Assembly (NCBI GenBank): GCA_002726935.1
Contig: PBTC01000001.1
Span: forward strand, 1 to 32,181
DNA from: Candidatus Saccharimonadota bacterium
GTDB taxonomy: Bacteria > Patescibacteriota > Saccharimonadia > Saccharimonadales > Saccharimonadaceae
Direction of reading: 5' to 3'
DNA length: 32,181 bases
Part shown: piece after piece, positions 23,645 through 31,141 of the stretch
How the letters are laid out: each line of letters opens with the position of its first letter
Position numbering within the stretch: the first letter of the stretch is position 1
Notes under the pieces: generated by a model
Told to the model about the DNA's origin: nothing
The model's input: only the letters and a program-made list of their open reading frames with translations
Database searches by the model: none
Translations under genes and position numbers: made by a program

Positions 23645-25078
23645 TTAGACAAGGGCGCGTCGGCTTGCCACGTAGTAAGCGATGGCAGCGATGAGGGCAC
23701 CAAGTCCAATAACGGCAACAATGTTTTCAGTCACACCAGTTACTGGAAGTTCTGGTGGAACAACAGGCGTCTCTTCACAGTCTTCAAGATTCTTTGAATA
23801 CTTGTCGCTGTTGAAGTCAGATTCCTTGATGGTAACGATTTGCTTGGTAGCAATCTCACAGACAACAATCTTGCCTGGTTCCTTACAATCGTCAAGGTTC
23901 TTTGAATACTTGTCAGTGTTAAACTCGCTTTCGTTGATCGTCACGATCTTCTTGGTTGCAAGTTCACAGACAGTAATCTTCTTAGGTTCACACTTCTTGT
24001 CAACGGTGACGTCTGCGTCATCGCTCTTTGAACCGTTGTTCGTGTGGGCGGCAGCAACGTTCTTCAACGTCTTTGTGCCACACTCGAGGTCCTTCGTGTT
24101 AACCTTTGCGCTGAACTTCAGGTAAACGTTTGCGTTTGGCGCATAGTTACCAACGTTGATTCCGCCGCTGGTGACGATGTTGTCACTGACGTTCTTTGGG
24201 CTAGGGTTTGAGCCGTTTACTAGGTAGGTAGAACCCTTGATGTAGTCAAGGCCTGCAGGCAGGGTGTCCTTGATCACAACGTTGTTCTGCTGAGTAGTAC
24301 CGGTGTTCTTGTACTGAATCTGGTAGTCAACGGTGTCGCCGTTCTTGGCGCTCACCTTGTTCTTCCAGTCACTTGTACCAGCAAGACGAACTTGCTTGTC
24401 GATAGTGAAGTTAGGCTGGTCGGCCTTCACGCGGAAGGTGACGTAGCCGGCGTATTCGTTACAACCAGGAACTTTACCGTCCAAAGCGTTGTAGCCGAGG
24501 GTTGCACCTGACGTGACGATGTTGTCAGACAGGGTCGCACCGTCGGTTGCACCGAAGTTGTGGATGGTTGCTGATCCAGGAACGTAACGCAGAGCGATGT
24601 CGCCACCGGTGCTGTTCTTGAAGCTAATGTCATCCCATACTTGGGTTGGCTTGGCGTTTGAGGCGCCAACGTATCCGACGGCCTTCGTTCCGGTGCTGCC
24701 GTTTGGCACAACAGCTGGAATTTCTGCCTTTGCGTAAGTACCTGTCGCCGTAAGGTTTAGGTTACTTGCTGCGTTGTTGTGGTAGTACATGTAAATGACG
24801 TACTCTTTACCAGCCGATAGGCTGATTTCGTCAGCGTAGGTTTCGTTAGAAGCGCTGGCTTCACGAACCTGGACGAAGTTTCGCTCATCACCGTGGGCAG
24901 GGTTGTCCACGATTGAGTTAAACGTGATGTAGTCTGCAGGCTGTGCAGTAGTGAACGTTTGTCGGCTTGGACCCCAAGCGAACAGAGCGGCAGGCACGAT
25001 GATTGCAGCTGCAACCATAGCGACGATAGCACTGAAACGCTTCGGAGCACGACTGATGAGTGAAGTGATCTTACTCAT
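23645..25078 (-). CDS. LPVTG-anchored surface protein with DUF11-like domains and tandem VCE.ATK repeats
   Basis: The 477-residue protein has a signal/anchor segment (about 17-36: AIVAMVAAAIIVPAALFAWG), beta-rich extracellular domains, and a DUF11-like part (about 218-330: VDYQIQYKNTGTTQQNNVVI, then DTLPAGLDYI). Two tandem ~37-residue repeats follow near 366 and 403, each ITVCELATKKIVTI- or IVVCEIATKQIVTI-like and ending YSKNL.DC. The C-terminus is a sortase signal: PELPVTG, a membrane helix and ASRRALV. It should be linked to peptidoglycan or a similar wall polymer; no sortase gene is in the window. The start is set by AAGGAG eight bases upstream; the frame runs open to 25135. A stem-loop TTGATCC/GGATCAA sits in the leader at 25095-25120. 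Confidence 0.9.
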   Translation of the reverse strand: MSKITSLISRAPKRFSAIVAMVAAAIIVPAALFAWGPSRQTFTTAQPADYITFNSIVDNPAHGDERNFVQVREASASNETYADEISLSAGKEYVIYMYYHNNAASNLNLTATGTYAKAEIPAVVPNGSTGTKAVGYVGASNAKPTQVWDDISFKNSTGGDIALRYVPGSATIHNFGATDGATLSDNIVTSGATLGYNALDGKVPGCNEYAGYVTFRVKADQPNFTIDKQVRLAGTSDWKNKVSAKNGDTVDYQIQYKNTGTTQQNNVVIKDTLPAGLDYIKGSTYLVNGSNPSPKNVSDNIVTSGGINVGNYAPNANVYLKFSAKVNTKDLECGTKTLKNVAAAHTNNGSKSDDADVTVDKKCEPKKITVCELATKKIVTINESEFNTDKYSKNLDDCKEPGKIVVCEIATKQIVTIKESDFNSDKYSKNLEDCEETPVVPPELPVTGVTENIVAVIGLGALIAAIAYYVASRRALV

Positions 25079-25094
25079 GACTCTTCTCCTTGTC

Positions 25095-25181
25095 TTGATC
25101 CGTCTCGCAGTCAGGATCAAATTAAAAATATACATAGTGAACCATGTGAAAACAAAGTGCCGAGTTGTTAACGGTCAACAA
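25095..25181 (-). promoter_or_regulatory. Promoter and 5' leader of the LPVTG surface protein gene
   Basis: On the minus strand TTGTTT (plus 25150-25155), a 17-base spacer and TATATT (plus 25127-25132) form a regular vegetative-type promoter. The dyad TTGTTAACGGTCAACAA (25165-25181, one mismatch between arms) abuts the -35 and could be an operator. The leader contains the 7-bp stem TTGATCC/GGATCAA. Unlike most genes here, this one has a full leader and a Shine-Dalgarno site. Confidence 0.65.
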
Positions 25182-25230
25182 ATCAGATCATTACAACAAG
25201 TGCATGTCCGAGTCGAAGTGACTCACAAGG

Positions 25231-25244
25231 AGTCGAGCTCGACT
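25231..25244. repeat. 14-bp perfect palindrome between the surface-protein promoter and the GC-rich cassette
   Basis: AGTCGAGCTCGACT is its own reverse complement. It lies in a 226-base gap (25079-25304) that otherwise holds the surface-protein promoter. It could be an operator or mark the left edge of the GC-rich cassette. Confidence 0.45.
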
Positions 25245-25304
25245 GAGGTGAACTAAATCACGCTGCAGGAACAGGACTCCTTGGACAATATACAAAAGAT
25301 CGGG

Positions 25305-25342
25305 GAGTGGGCGCGCCGCGGTTGATGGCGGCGCGCCCACTC
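25305..25342 (-). terminator. GC-rich terminator of the lipoprotein operon
   Basis: GAGTGGGCGCGCCGC (25305-25319) pairs perfectly with GCGGCGCGCCCACTC (25328-25342), a 15-bp stem with an 8-base loop. On the minus strand it is followed by CCCGATCTTTTG. It lies six bases after the lipoprotein stop. Its GC-rich design differs from the AT-flanked terminators of native genes. Confidence 0.8.
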
Positions 25343-25348
25343 AGATGG

Positions 25349-26575
25349 TTACCAGCTGGGCTGTTCCACCTCTTCCTCTTCGACCGTACCGGGGTCGTCG
25401 CTGCCCTCGTTGGGCGGCGGCGCGGACGGCGTTTTCGGAGGAGCGGTAGCGCCAGGGGCGGTGACACCCGTCTCGGAGCCCGGAGGCTTCGTCGGAGTGT
25501 CGACCACGCCACCACCACCGGGCTTAGACGTCTCCACCTTGGGGGGAGTCGTCTCGGGCGGGGTAGTGACCGGCGGAACGACCGGCTTGGTGCCGGTGCC
25601 GACATCCTGACCCTTGCCACCATCACCGGGGCGACGGTAGTCGTTGGGGTTGGTGGACTTCGGGGTCACGCAGACGCCGTTCTCGTTGCGAACCTGCCCA
25701 GGCGGGCAGTCGACGACGGGCGGCGGCGTCGGCTTCGGCGGGTTGTCGGTCGGAACCTCGGGCAAGCCAGGCTTGCCGGGGAAGACCGGGTTACCGCAAC
25801 GCACCATGATGTAGACGACGGTCCCGTCCTTCAGGGTTACCTTGATGGCCTTGCGGTCACCATTGACCCCCTGATCGGAGGCAACGCCGTACACACCGTC
25901 GTGGACGCCGGAGTTGAAGCCGTTCGCGGGGGCTTCCGCCTCCTCGAACGTCGTTCCGGACGCCGACAGCACGCCTTCGAGCTGGTTGTGCAGCTTGATG
26001 CCCTCCGAAGAGAGGCAGTCGCCGTCGACCAGCTCTTCCCACTTCTTCGGATCCTCGTAGAGGCCGAAGGCGTGGGTCCAGACCGAGAGAACGAACGCGT
26101 CCTTACCGGATTCCTCCAGCAGGACGGTACGCTGTCCGTCGCTCAGGTTGTCCGCCTCGGCCGTGACCTTGGCGTAGCGAACCGAGAAGTCCCCGATGAC
26201 TCGGTTGTTCTCGTTGTTGCTCGCGACCTGAGTGTAGGCAGCCTCGCAGCTGTCGTCGGTGGATGCGGACTCTGCGGAGTCGTCGTTCCCTTCCGAGCAC
26301 TCCTGGGAGCGCTCTTCGAGAGCGGTGACGTTCGCCTGGGCGGTCTCGACTTCATCTTCGATGGTCATCGAGGCCGGAGTGTTCTGGGCGTCCTCGAGGG
26401 ACTCCTTCGACTCCTTGAGCGAGGCAGTGGCGGTCTCCAGTTCGGAAACCACCTGCTCACATGAGACGGTGCTGGCGTCGAGCGCCCCAGTTCCCTGGGG
26501 ACTGCACGCCGTCAGCGCGGCCAGACCGAGGAGCACCGCAAGGGCGACTCCTCCAGTCTTGGTAAGTGAACGCAT
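25349..26575 (-). CDS. Secreted lipoprotein with coiled-coil and long proline-rich tail
   Basis: The 408-residue protein has a lipoprotein signal (MRSLTKTGG, hydrophobic run, LTAC with Cys24). A helical region follows (about 38-95), then an unrecognised globular domain (about 108-265: VIGDFSVRYAKVTAEADNLS, DAFVLSVWTHAFGLYEDP, VHDGVYGVASDQG, VVYIMVRCGNP). From about 270 it is Pro/Thr/Gly-rich (PPKPTPPPVVDCPPGQVRN, PPVTTPPETTPPK) and ends acidic. It should be anchored outside the membrane by lipid, with the tail spanning the wall. The Shine-Dalgarno GGGAGGA is six bases before ATG. Codon use is strongly GC-rich (GTC, CTC, ACC, GCC) unlike flanking genes. It follows the 147-residue membrane protein by 75 bases. 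Confidence 0.85.
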   Translation of the reverse strand: MRSLTKTGGVALAVLLGLAALTACSPQGTGALDASTVSCEQVVSELETATASLKESKESLEDAQNTPASMTIEDEVETAQANVTALEERSQECSEGNDDSAESASTDDSCEAAYTQVASNNENNRVIGDFSVRYAKVTAEADNLSDGQRTVLLEESGKDAFVLSVWTHAFGLYEDPKKWEELVDGDCLSSEGIKLHNQLEGVLSASGTTFEEAEAPANGFNSGVHDGVYGVASDQGVNGDRKAIKVTLKDGTVVYIMVRCGNPVFPGKPGLPEVPTDNPPKPTPPPVVDCPPGQVRNENGVCVTPKSTNPNDYRRPGDGGKGQDVGTGTKPVVPPVTTPPETTPPKVETSKPGGGGVVDTPTKPPGSETGVTAPGATAPPKTPSAPPPNEGSDDPGTVEEEEVEQPSW

Positions 26576-26650
26576 GGATTCCTCCCTTGCTTGTGCGCTC
26601 GTTTCTCTCTTTGCGGAATGCGGGGGAGAGAAGGGTGCCCGGTGGGTGGA

Positions 26651-27094
26651 TCAGCGATCCGTCTTGCCGGCGATCCAGCCGAAGATGTCGAACGCCGTGA
26701 TGAGCCAGGTCACCACGATCAGCGCGACAGCCACGATGATCAGCAGGATCATCGCGCCGAGGTTTGCACCCGCCTGAACGGCGACGTACATCGACACGGC
26801 GACGATGCCCGCGATCACCATGCCGGCGATCGCGAGGACGGTACGCAGCCACTGCGGCCAGCGCTTCGACTGGACGGCGGCCAGGATCATGATGCCCACC
26901 GCGACCGCGACGAGCAGGATGATCAGAGGGCCGCCGACGCTGTCGAGCTGGCGGTTGAAGTCCGGGTTCCAGGCGGCGATCCAGGTCATGCCGATCAGAG
27001 TCGGGATGACGAGGAGCGTGCCGATGGTCCGACGGGTCACGCCCGCGGAGAACTTGTTCTTCTTCGCGGTGGTGGTAGCGGTGGCAGTAGCCAT
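26651..27094 (-). CDS. Four-helix membrane protein, GC-rich cassette
   Basis: The 147-residue protein starts MATATATTTAKKNKFSAGVTRR, then has about four hydrophobic helices (GTLLVIPTLIGMTWIAAW; PLIILLVAVAVGIMILAAV; WLRTVLAIAGMVIAGIVAV; MILLIIVAVALIVVTWLI) and a basic end. I recognise no family. ATG 27094 is preceded by AAGAGAG; the frame runs open to 27286 through the promoter region. It is the first gene of a two-gene unit with the lipoprotein and has the same GC-rich codon use. Confidence 0.75.
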   Translation of the reverse strand: MATATATTTAKKNKFSAGVTRRTIGTLLVIPTLIGMTWIAAWNPDFNRQLDSVGGPLIILLVAVAVGIMILAAVQSKRWPQWLRTVLAIAGMVIAGIVAVSMYVAVQAGANLGAMILLIIVAVALIVVTWLITAFDIFGWIAGKTDR

Positions 27095-27099
27095 CTGTA

Positions 27100-27300
27100 T
27101 ACTCTCTTTCTCCCCTGAGACGGTAGGTGCGCGGTGTGCGCATATTACTATGCGTCGCCGCAGCTGCGTCCCCGGGGTTCGGGAGCAGCGCGTCAATCTA
27201 CCGCACGGGTAAACTGGCGCGCTGCTTCCGAGAAGAGCATGACAGGTATATCTTTTGCAGACAGTGCGTAAATGTAAGAAACACATTCAGGACATGCACT
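27100..27300 (-). promoter_or_regulatory. Promoter and structured leader region of the GC-rich operon
   Basis: No gene is visible between 27095 and 27675. On the minus strand a possible TATACC -10 lies near 27250. Below it GCAGCGCG (27185-27192) pairs with CGCGCTGC (27218-27225), an 8-bp stem. Then CGCATA (27139-27144) and TATGCG (27149-27154) form a small dyad around TTAC that overlaps an alternative -10 (TAATAT). The operon thus seems to have a structured leader or an operator, and which start is used cannot be told. Confidence 0.45.
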
Positions 27301-27405
27301 GTAATGATCTGACTTGTTAACGACCTCCTCACTCCGATGGGCCTCACACCTCACCTGTGAATGATGACCTAAATGTATCATAAAAGTTGCAAAAAGTCAA
27401 TATGC

Positions 27406-27425
27406 TATCACATATAATATATAAA
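27406..27425. promoter_or_regulatory. Second copy of the murA operator-like sequence
   Basis: This 20-base stretch matches 18 of 20 bases of 7451-7470, the inner and right part of the inverted repeat in front of murA (shared core TATCACATAT). It includes a TATAAT. The left arm is not conserved, so the dyad is incomplete. It lies in the AT-rich gap between the two transcription units of the GC-rich cassette. Confidence 0.4.
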
Positions 27426-27542
27426 AGCACAAGCTTTTTCTGAGACGCCCCCCGCATGTAGTGGCTCAGAAGCTTCAGAAAGAGAAAAGCACGCTAGATG
27501 TAGCGGTCTTATCTGTTAATATTACACAATATAAGAAAGTAT

Positions 27543-27571
27543 TTGACAAGCCATCTGTAAAAGAGTATAAC
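27543..27571 (+). promoter_or_regulatory. Consensus-like vegetative promoter for the 27676 gene
   Basis: TTGACA (27543-27548), a 17-base spacer and TATAAC (27566-27571) form the best full promoter in the window. Transcription would start near 27578, leaving a leader of about 98 bases before ATG 27676. Confidence 0.75.
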
Positions 27572-27588
27572 GGAGACTATTCATTGTG

Positions 27589-27653
27589 TGCTCGCGAGGG
27601 CAGCAGCGGTGGCAGGCGTCTCCTAAATGGGTGGGAGAACGTTGCTGCGAGCA
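27589..27653 (+). promoter_or_regulatory. Structured 5' leader of the 27676 gene
   Basis: TGCTCGC (27589-27595) pairs with GCGAGCA (27647-27653). Inside this, TCTCC and GGGAGA (about 27620-27637) form a second stem, and GCAGC/GCTGC can extend the outer helix. The element lies between the promoter and the Shine-Dalgarno AGAAGGG, so it could be a riboregulator or a stabilising 5' structure. Confidence 0.5.
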
Positions 27654-27675
27654 GTGAAGAGAAGAAGGGTGAAAA

Positions 27676-27984
27676 ATGGCTCACAAGCCTGAAGTCGTGG
27701 TCCAGAAGATGCTGGACAACGACACCAAGTTCTACCCCGCAACCAACACCAGCGAGCTGGCGGCCTGCATGGCCAGCCGGCATCCGGGAACGGCTGGCGA
27801 CTTCAAGCCGCTGCTCGATCGAGCGGTGAAGCAGAAGAAGCTGGTGCTGGTGATCGGCGACAACGATCGGCGCGGATACGCGTCGCACGCTGCGGTGGAG
27901 GTCGGGAAGTTCCGACCTTTCATGCCGAAGCCGAAGGATCAGCGCGACCACTTCATGCCTCGACCCGCCATGGTCGGCGCATGA
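27676..27984 (+). CDS. Small protein of unknown function, GC-rich cassette
   Basis: The 102-residue soluble, basic protein (MAHKPEVVVQKMLDNDTKFYP; LLDRAVKQKKLVLVIGDNDR; PFMPKPKDQRDHFMPRPAM) matches no family I know. ATG is preceded by AGAAGGGTGAAAA, a clear ribosome-binding site. A strong promoter and structured leader precede it, so it is probably well expressed. The frame of a longer overlapping reading at 27461 is not codon-like and was rejected. GC-rich codons match the lipoprotein operon on the other strand. Confidence 0.75.
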   Translation: MAHKPEVVVQKMLDNDTKFYPATNTSELAACMASRHPGTAGDFKPLLDRAVKQKKLVLVIGDNDRRGYASHAAVEVGKFRPFMPKPKDQRDHFMPRPAMVGA

Positions 27985-28100
27985 TGCGGACAGCGAACGA
28001 CAGCGTGGTCTTCTCCCACGCGTCGCCGCCGCCCACGTCGCCGCGGCCCCCTGTAGGCACTGTCGACATCGTCTTCCTGCGGGAAGGCCGTCGACGCTGA
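27981..28100 (+). CDS. Possible 39-residue ORF coupled to the 27676 gene
   Basis: Its ATG overlaps the TGA of the upstream gene (ATGA), as in translationally coupled pairs. The product (MMRTANDSVVFSHASPPPTS then RPPVGTVDIVFLREGRRR) is Pro/Arg-rich with no known match. In GC-rich DNA such short frames arise by chance, so only the overlap supports it. Confidence 0.35.
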   Translation: MMRTANDSVVFSHASPPPTSPRPPVGTVDIVFLREGRRR

Positions 28101-28130
28101 CGAGGAGGTGATCCTTCATCTAGTCCTGGG

Positions 28131-28176
28131 TGGGGCGAGCAATGAGGAGCGCATGCGTGCGCACCCGCTCGCCCCA
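28131..28176 (+). terminator. Terminator-like hairpin at right end of GC-rich cassette
   Basis: TGGGGCGAGC (28131-28140) pairs perfectly with GCTCGCCCCA (28167-28176), and GCGCA/TGCGC pair inside. A TTTTT run follows at about 28192, 15 bases later. GC content falls to the native level right after it, so it marks the end of the cassette. Confidence 0.65.
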
Positions 28177-28289
28177 TCCGGGCACTCACACTTTTTGGAT
28201 TTGCTCCCATCCCTCTGGTCAACAGGGGGAATTTTTGTTATAATCTTCCAGTGTCCGCAGGGACGCGCCGCTTAACTCAGTGGTTTGAT

Positions 28290-28364
28290 GGCCTCATCGT
28301 CTAACGGTTAGGACACCAGGTTTTCATCCTGGCAATCGGAGTTCGATTCTCCGTGAGGTCACCA
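28290..28364 (+). tRNA. tRNA-Glu(UUC)
   Basis: The 75-base gene has acceptor GGCCTCA/TGAGGTC, anticodon arm CCAGG-TTTTCAT-CCTGG with anticodon TTC, T arm CGGAGTTCGATTCTCCG, discriminator A and encoded CCA. A promoter is likely with TATAAT at 28239-28244 and TGGTCA at 28216-28221 (17-base spacing). It borders the GC-rich cassette. Confidence 0.93.
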
Positions 28365-28428
28365 AGCTACTCGAGTGAAGTTATCAAAACCACTAACATA
28401 AAATCTGCAAGAAGGGCAATACATAGCT

Positions 28429-29844
28429 ATGGGAATGATTTTTAAGCGTACAAAGATTCTGGCAACCTTGGGTCCAAACACGAGCAACCTCGAGACTATC
28501 GAGCAGTTGATTCTTGCCGGAACAAATGGCTTCCGACTAAACTTCAGCCACGGTGATTATGCTGAACGCGATGATCAAATTCGTTGGATTCGGGAAGCGA
28601 GCCAAAAGGTTGGCAAGCCGGTTGCAATCCTTCAGGACCTGCAAGGTCCGAAGATCCGCTTGGGTGCACTGAACGAGAACACCCCTGTGAAAAAGGGCGA
28701 CGAGATTATTTTGGACCATGCAGCCGAACACGACGGTCTCACGCTTCCCGTCCAGTACAATCTTGCTGATAAGGTGAAAGTAGGTGAGCCGGTCTATATC
28801 TTCGACGGTAAGATCCGTACGACTGTTGTCGAGATTCCGTCAGACACGGCCATCAAACTTCGTGTCGAAAACGACGGCATGCTCATGAGTAAAAAGGGTA
28901 TTAATTTGCCAGATACCGACTTCGGTGGTGACATCCTGACCCCGAAAGATCACCGAGACATTGAATATGGCCTGAAACAAGACATTGACTACGTGGCGCT
29001 CAGTTTTGTACAAAGTCCAGAAGATATTCATAATTTACGCCAAATTCTTGTTTCTGGTGGATCACGTGCTCAGATTATTGCCAAGATTGAAACGAAAGCT
29101 GCGGTTAAGGACGACGTCCTCGAAGAGATCGTGAAGGCTACCGATGGTATCATGGTAGCCCGAGGTGACTTGGCGGTTGAAGCGGGTGCGGAAATTGTAC
29201 CAATCGTTCAACGTCGTTTGATCGCACTATGCCGCAAGCACGGAAAATTGAGCATCGTGGCAACTCAGATGATGGCGAGCATGGTTGATGCACCAGAGCC
29301 AACGCGCGCCGAAGTGAGTGACGTAGCGAACGCCGTCATCCAGGGTGCCGACACGGTCATGCTGTCCGACGAGACGGCCAACGGAGACTATCCACTCGAG
29401 ACTGTTGCGGCGATGAAGCGAGTCATCCTTTATACGCAAGATCACGCACCAGTTGCACCAGTCAATGACTACATGCTTATGAAGAGTCCAAAGCTGGACG
29501 CAATTAGTACCGCCGCCGTAAAGCTCGCTGAACAGTTGAAGGCGACCGCCATTATTGCTGAAACGAAGTCAGGTTCAACTGCTGCAACAATTGCTGCACA
29601 TCGACCTAACCTTCCGATTATCAGCGTGACGAGCGACATACAGGCTGCGCAGCAACTTGGCCTCAGCTATGCCAACCGTAGCTATGTTCGCCCAGATAGT
29701 CCAGAGGCCGGCTTTGACCTTGCAAAAGAACTCAAGAGCGAAGGACTGTTTGGTGGTGAGCCAACGACAGTGATTATCGTCAGCGGCCAGCAACCAGGTA
29801 TTGTCGGCACTACTGACACGATTAAAGTGCGCGTGCTAGAATAG
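28429..29844 (+). CDS. pyk: Pyruvate kinase
   Basis: Pyruvate kinase makes ATP and pyruvate from PEP and ADP. At 471 residues it is full length. Visible are TKILATLGPNT (N-terminal), RLNFSHGDY, LQDLQGPKIRLG, the K/Mg site region IIAKIETKAAV, MVARGDLAVEAGAE, VATQMMASM and the C-terminal alpha/beta domain (TKSGSTAATIAAHRPNLPII). ATG 28435 is an alternative start. It heads a glycolytic block with pgk (34-base gap) and tpiA. In a reduced genome this is the ATP-yielding lower glycolysis. Confidence 0.96.
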   Translation: MGMIFKRTKILATLGPNTSNLETIEQLILAGTNGFRLNFSHGDYAERDDQIRWIREASQKVGKPVAILQDLQGPKIRLGALNENTPVKKGDEIILDHAAEHDGLTLPVQYNLADKVKVGEPVYIFDGKIRTTVVEIPSDTAIKLRVENDGMLMSKKGINLPDTDFGGDILTPKDHRDIEYGLKQDIDYVALSFVQSPEDIHNLRQILVSGGSRAQIIAKIETKAAVKDDVLEEIVKATDGIMVARGDLAVEAGAEIVPIVQRRLIALCRKHGKLSIVATQMMASMVDAPEPTRAEVSDVANAVIQGADTVMLSDETANGDYPLETVAAMKRVILYTQDHAPVAPVNDYMLMKSPKLDAISTAAVKLAEQLKATAIIAETKSGSTAATIAAHRPNLPIISVTSDIQAAQQLGLSYANRSYVRPDSPEAGFDLAKELKSEGLFGGEPTTVIIVSGQQPGIVGTTDTIKVRVLE

Positions 29845-29878
29845 CAGTAAGCATAAACGTAATAGGGTGGGTCAAGCG

Positions 29879-31105
29879 TTGAGTTTCTTCAAACTAACCA
29901 TCGAAGATGTCCCGATCGAGCACAAGACCGTGCTGGTTCGCGCTGATTATAACGTCCCTTTGAATAAAAAGGGCGAAATTAGCGATGATCTGAGGATTCG
30001 TGCAAGTTTGCCAACTCTTCGGTATCTTTTGGATCGACACTGTAAAGTAGTGATCATGAGCCACCTAGGTCGCCCCGATGGCCGCGATGCATCTTTAAGC
30101 CTCGAGCCGGTAGCGAATCGTTTAGCGGAATTACTGGGTCAGCCGGTCGCTTTCGTGGGTGATGTAAAAGGCGACCAAGTTGTACAGGCCGTCAAGAAGG
30201 CACGAGCCGGCTCTGTGACATTACTCGAAAACCTGCGCTACTATCGGGAAGAAGAGGCAAATGATGCCGACTTCGCGCATGAAATTGCCGCCGCAACGCA
30301 GGCACGTTATTTTGTGCAAGATGGATTTGGGGTCGTGCACCGTGCGCACGCGAGCACAGATGCAATCACCCGTTTTATACCAGGGGTTGCCGGACTTTTA
30401 TTGGAAAAAGAGTACCAGACTATTACAGAAGCGATGGAGCACCCTCGTCGCCCATTGGTTGCTGTGCTTGGTGGCGCAAAGGTCAGCGATAAGATTACGG
30501 TTATTGAACGCTTTGTTGATGTTGCAGACAAGATTGTGATTGGTGGTGCTATGGCAAACACTTTTTTGGCCTACAAGGGTTACGGTATGGGGGCGAGTCT
30601 TGTTGAATCAGACCAGCAGCCGGTGCTGGAACGAATCTATGCAGCGGCTGCTAAAAAGGTAGGACAGGACGCCGTCGATGAGTTCATCATCTTGCCCTCA
30701 GACCTTGCGGTTGCCGACGTGATTAGCGAAACGGCTCCGCGTCGTGTTGTTATGGCCGACGCAGTAGCCACTGGCGATAAAGCGCTCGACATTGGTGATC
30801 AGTCAATCGATACAGTCGTCGAGACCGTTGCCTCCGCCCAAACAGTTGTCTGGAACGGGACGCTGGGATACGCCGAGCTGCCCGCCTTCGCGCACGGCTC
30901 TGCTCGCCTTGCATTGGCGCTCGCGACGCAGCCCCAAACAACATCCATTATCGGAGGTGGCGACACCGCTGACTTCGTCTTGAAATGGGACGGGGGCACT
31001 GGCGAGAGCTTTACACATGTTTCGACCGGTGGCGGTGCGAGTCTTGAGTTAATGTCTGGCGAGAAACTGCCTGGAATAGAGAGATTGCTCGATGCTCGTA
31101 AATAA
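29879..31105 (+). CDS. pgk: Phosphoglycerate kinase
   Basis: PGK transfers phosphate from 1,3-bisphosphoglycerate to ADP. The 408-residue protein shows VLVRADYNVPL, RIRASLPTLRYLL, MSHLGRPDG, LLENLRYY, FVQDGFGVVHRAHAST, LGGAKVSDKI, the nucleotide site VWNGTLGYAE, and IIGGGDTADFV followed by STGGGASLELMSGEKLPGI. The start is TTG 29879, giving MSFFKLTIEDV, the usual family N-terminus; AGGGTGG eight bases upstream is its ribosome-binding site. GTG 29867 is an alternative but lies inside that site. It is co-transcribed with pyk and perhaps tpiA. Confidence 0.95.
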   Translation: MSFFKLTIEDVPIEHKTVLVRADYNVPLNKKGEISDDLRIRASLPTLRYLLDRHCKVVIMSHLGRPDGRDASLSLEPVANRLAELLGQPVAFVGDVKGDQVVQAVKKARAGSVTLLENLRYYREEEANDADFAHEIAAATQARYFVQDGFGVVHRAHASTDAITRFIPGVAGLLLEKEYQTITEAMEHPRRPLVAVLGGAKVSDKITVIERFVDVADKIVIGGAMANTFLAYKGYGMGASLVESDQQPVLERIYAAAAKKVGQDAVDEFIILPSDLAVADVISETAPRRVVMADAVATGDKALDIGDQSIDTVVETVASAQTVVWNGTLGYAELPAFAHGSARLALALATQPQTTSIIGGGDTADFVLKWDGGTGESFTHVSTGGGASLELMSGEKLPGIERLLDARK

Positions 31106-31141
31106 GCTACACTTAACAGCGATAAGTATAAGCGGTATCTA

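Noticed and set aside
25307-26464. A 385-codon open frame on the plus strand opposite the lipoprotein gene
   Set aside because: It is a shadow caused by GC-rich codons. The product is Arg/Gly-rich without a plausible fold, while the minus-strand frame has a lipoprotein signal, a ribosome site and a terminator.
26457-27143. Other long frames in the GC-rich cassette (both strands)
   Set aside because: They are Arg/Asp/His-rich low-complexity readings that overlap the membrane protein with four clear helices and lack start signals.
27461-27829. GTG-started 122-codon frame overlapping the 27676 gene
   Set aside because: It runs through the TTGACA/TATAAC promoter and the structured leader, then reads the 27676 gene out of frame, ending in Ser/Thr/Pro/Trp-rich sequence.
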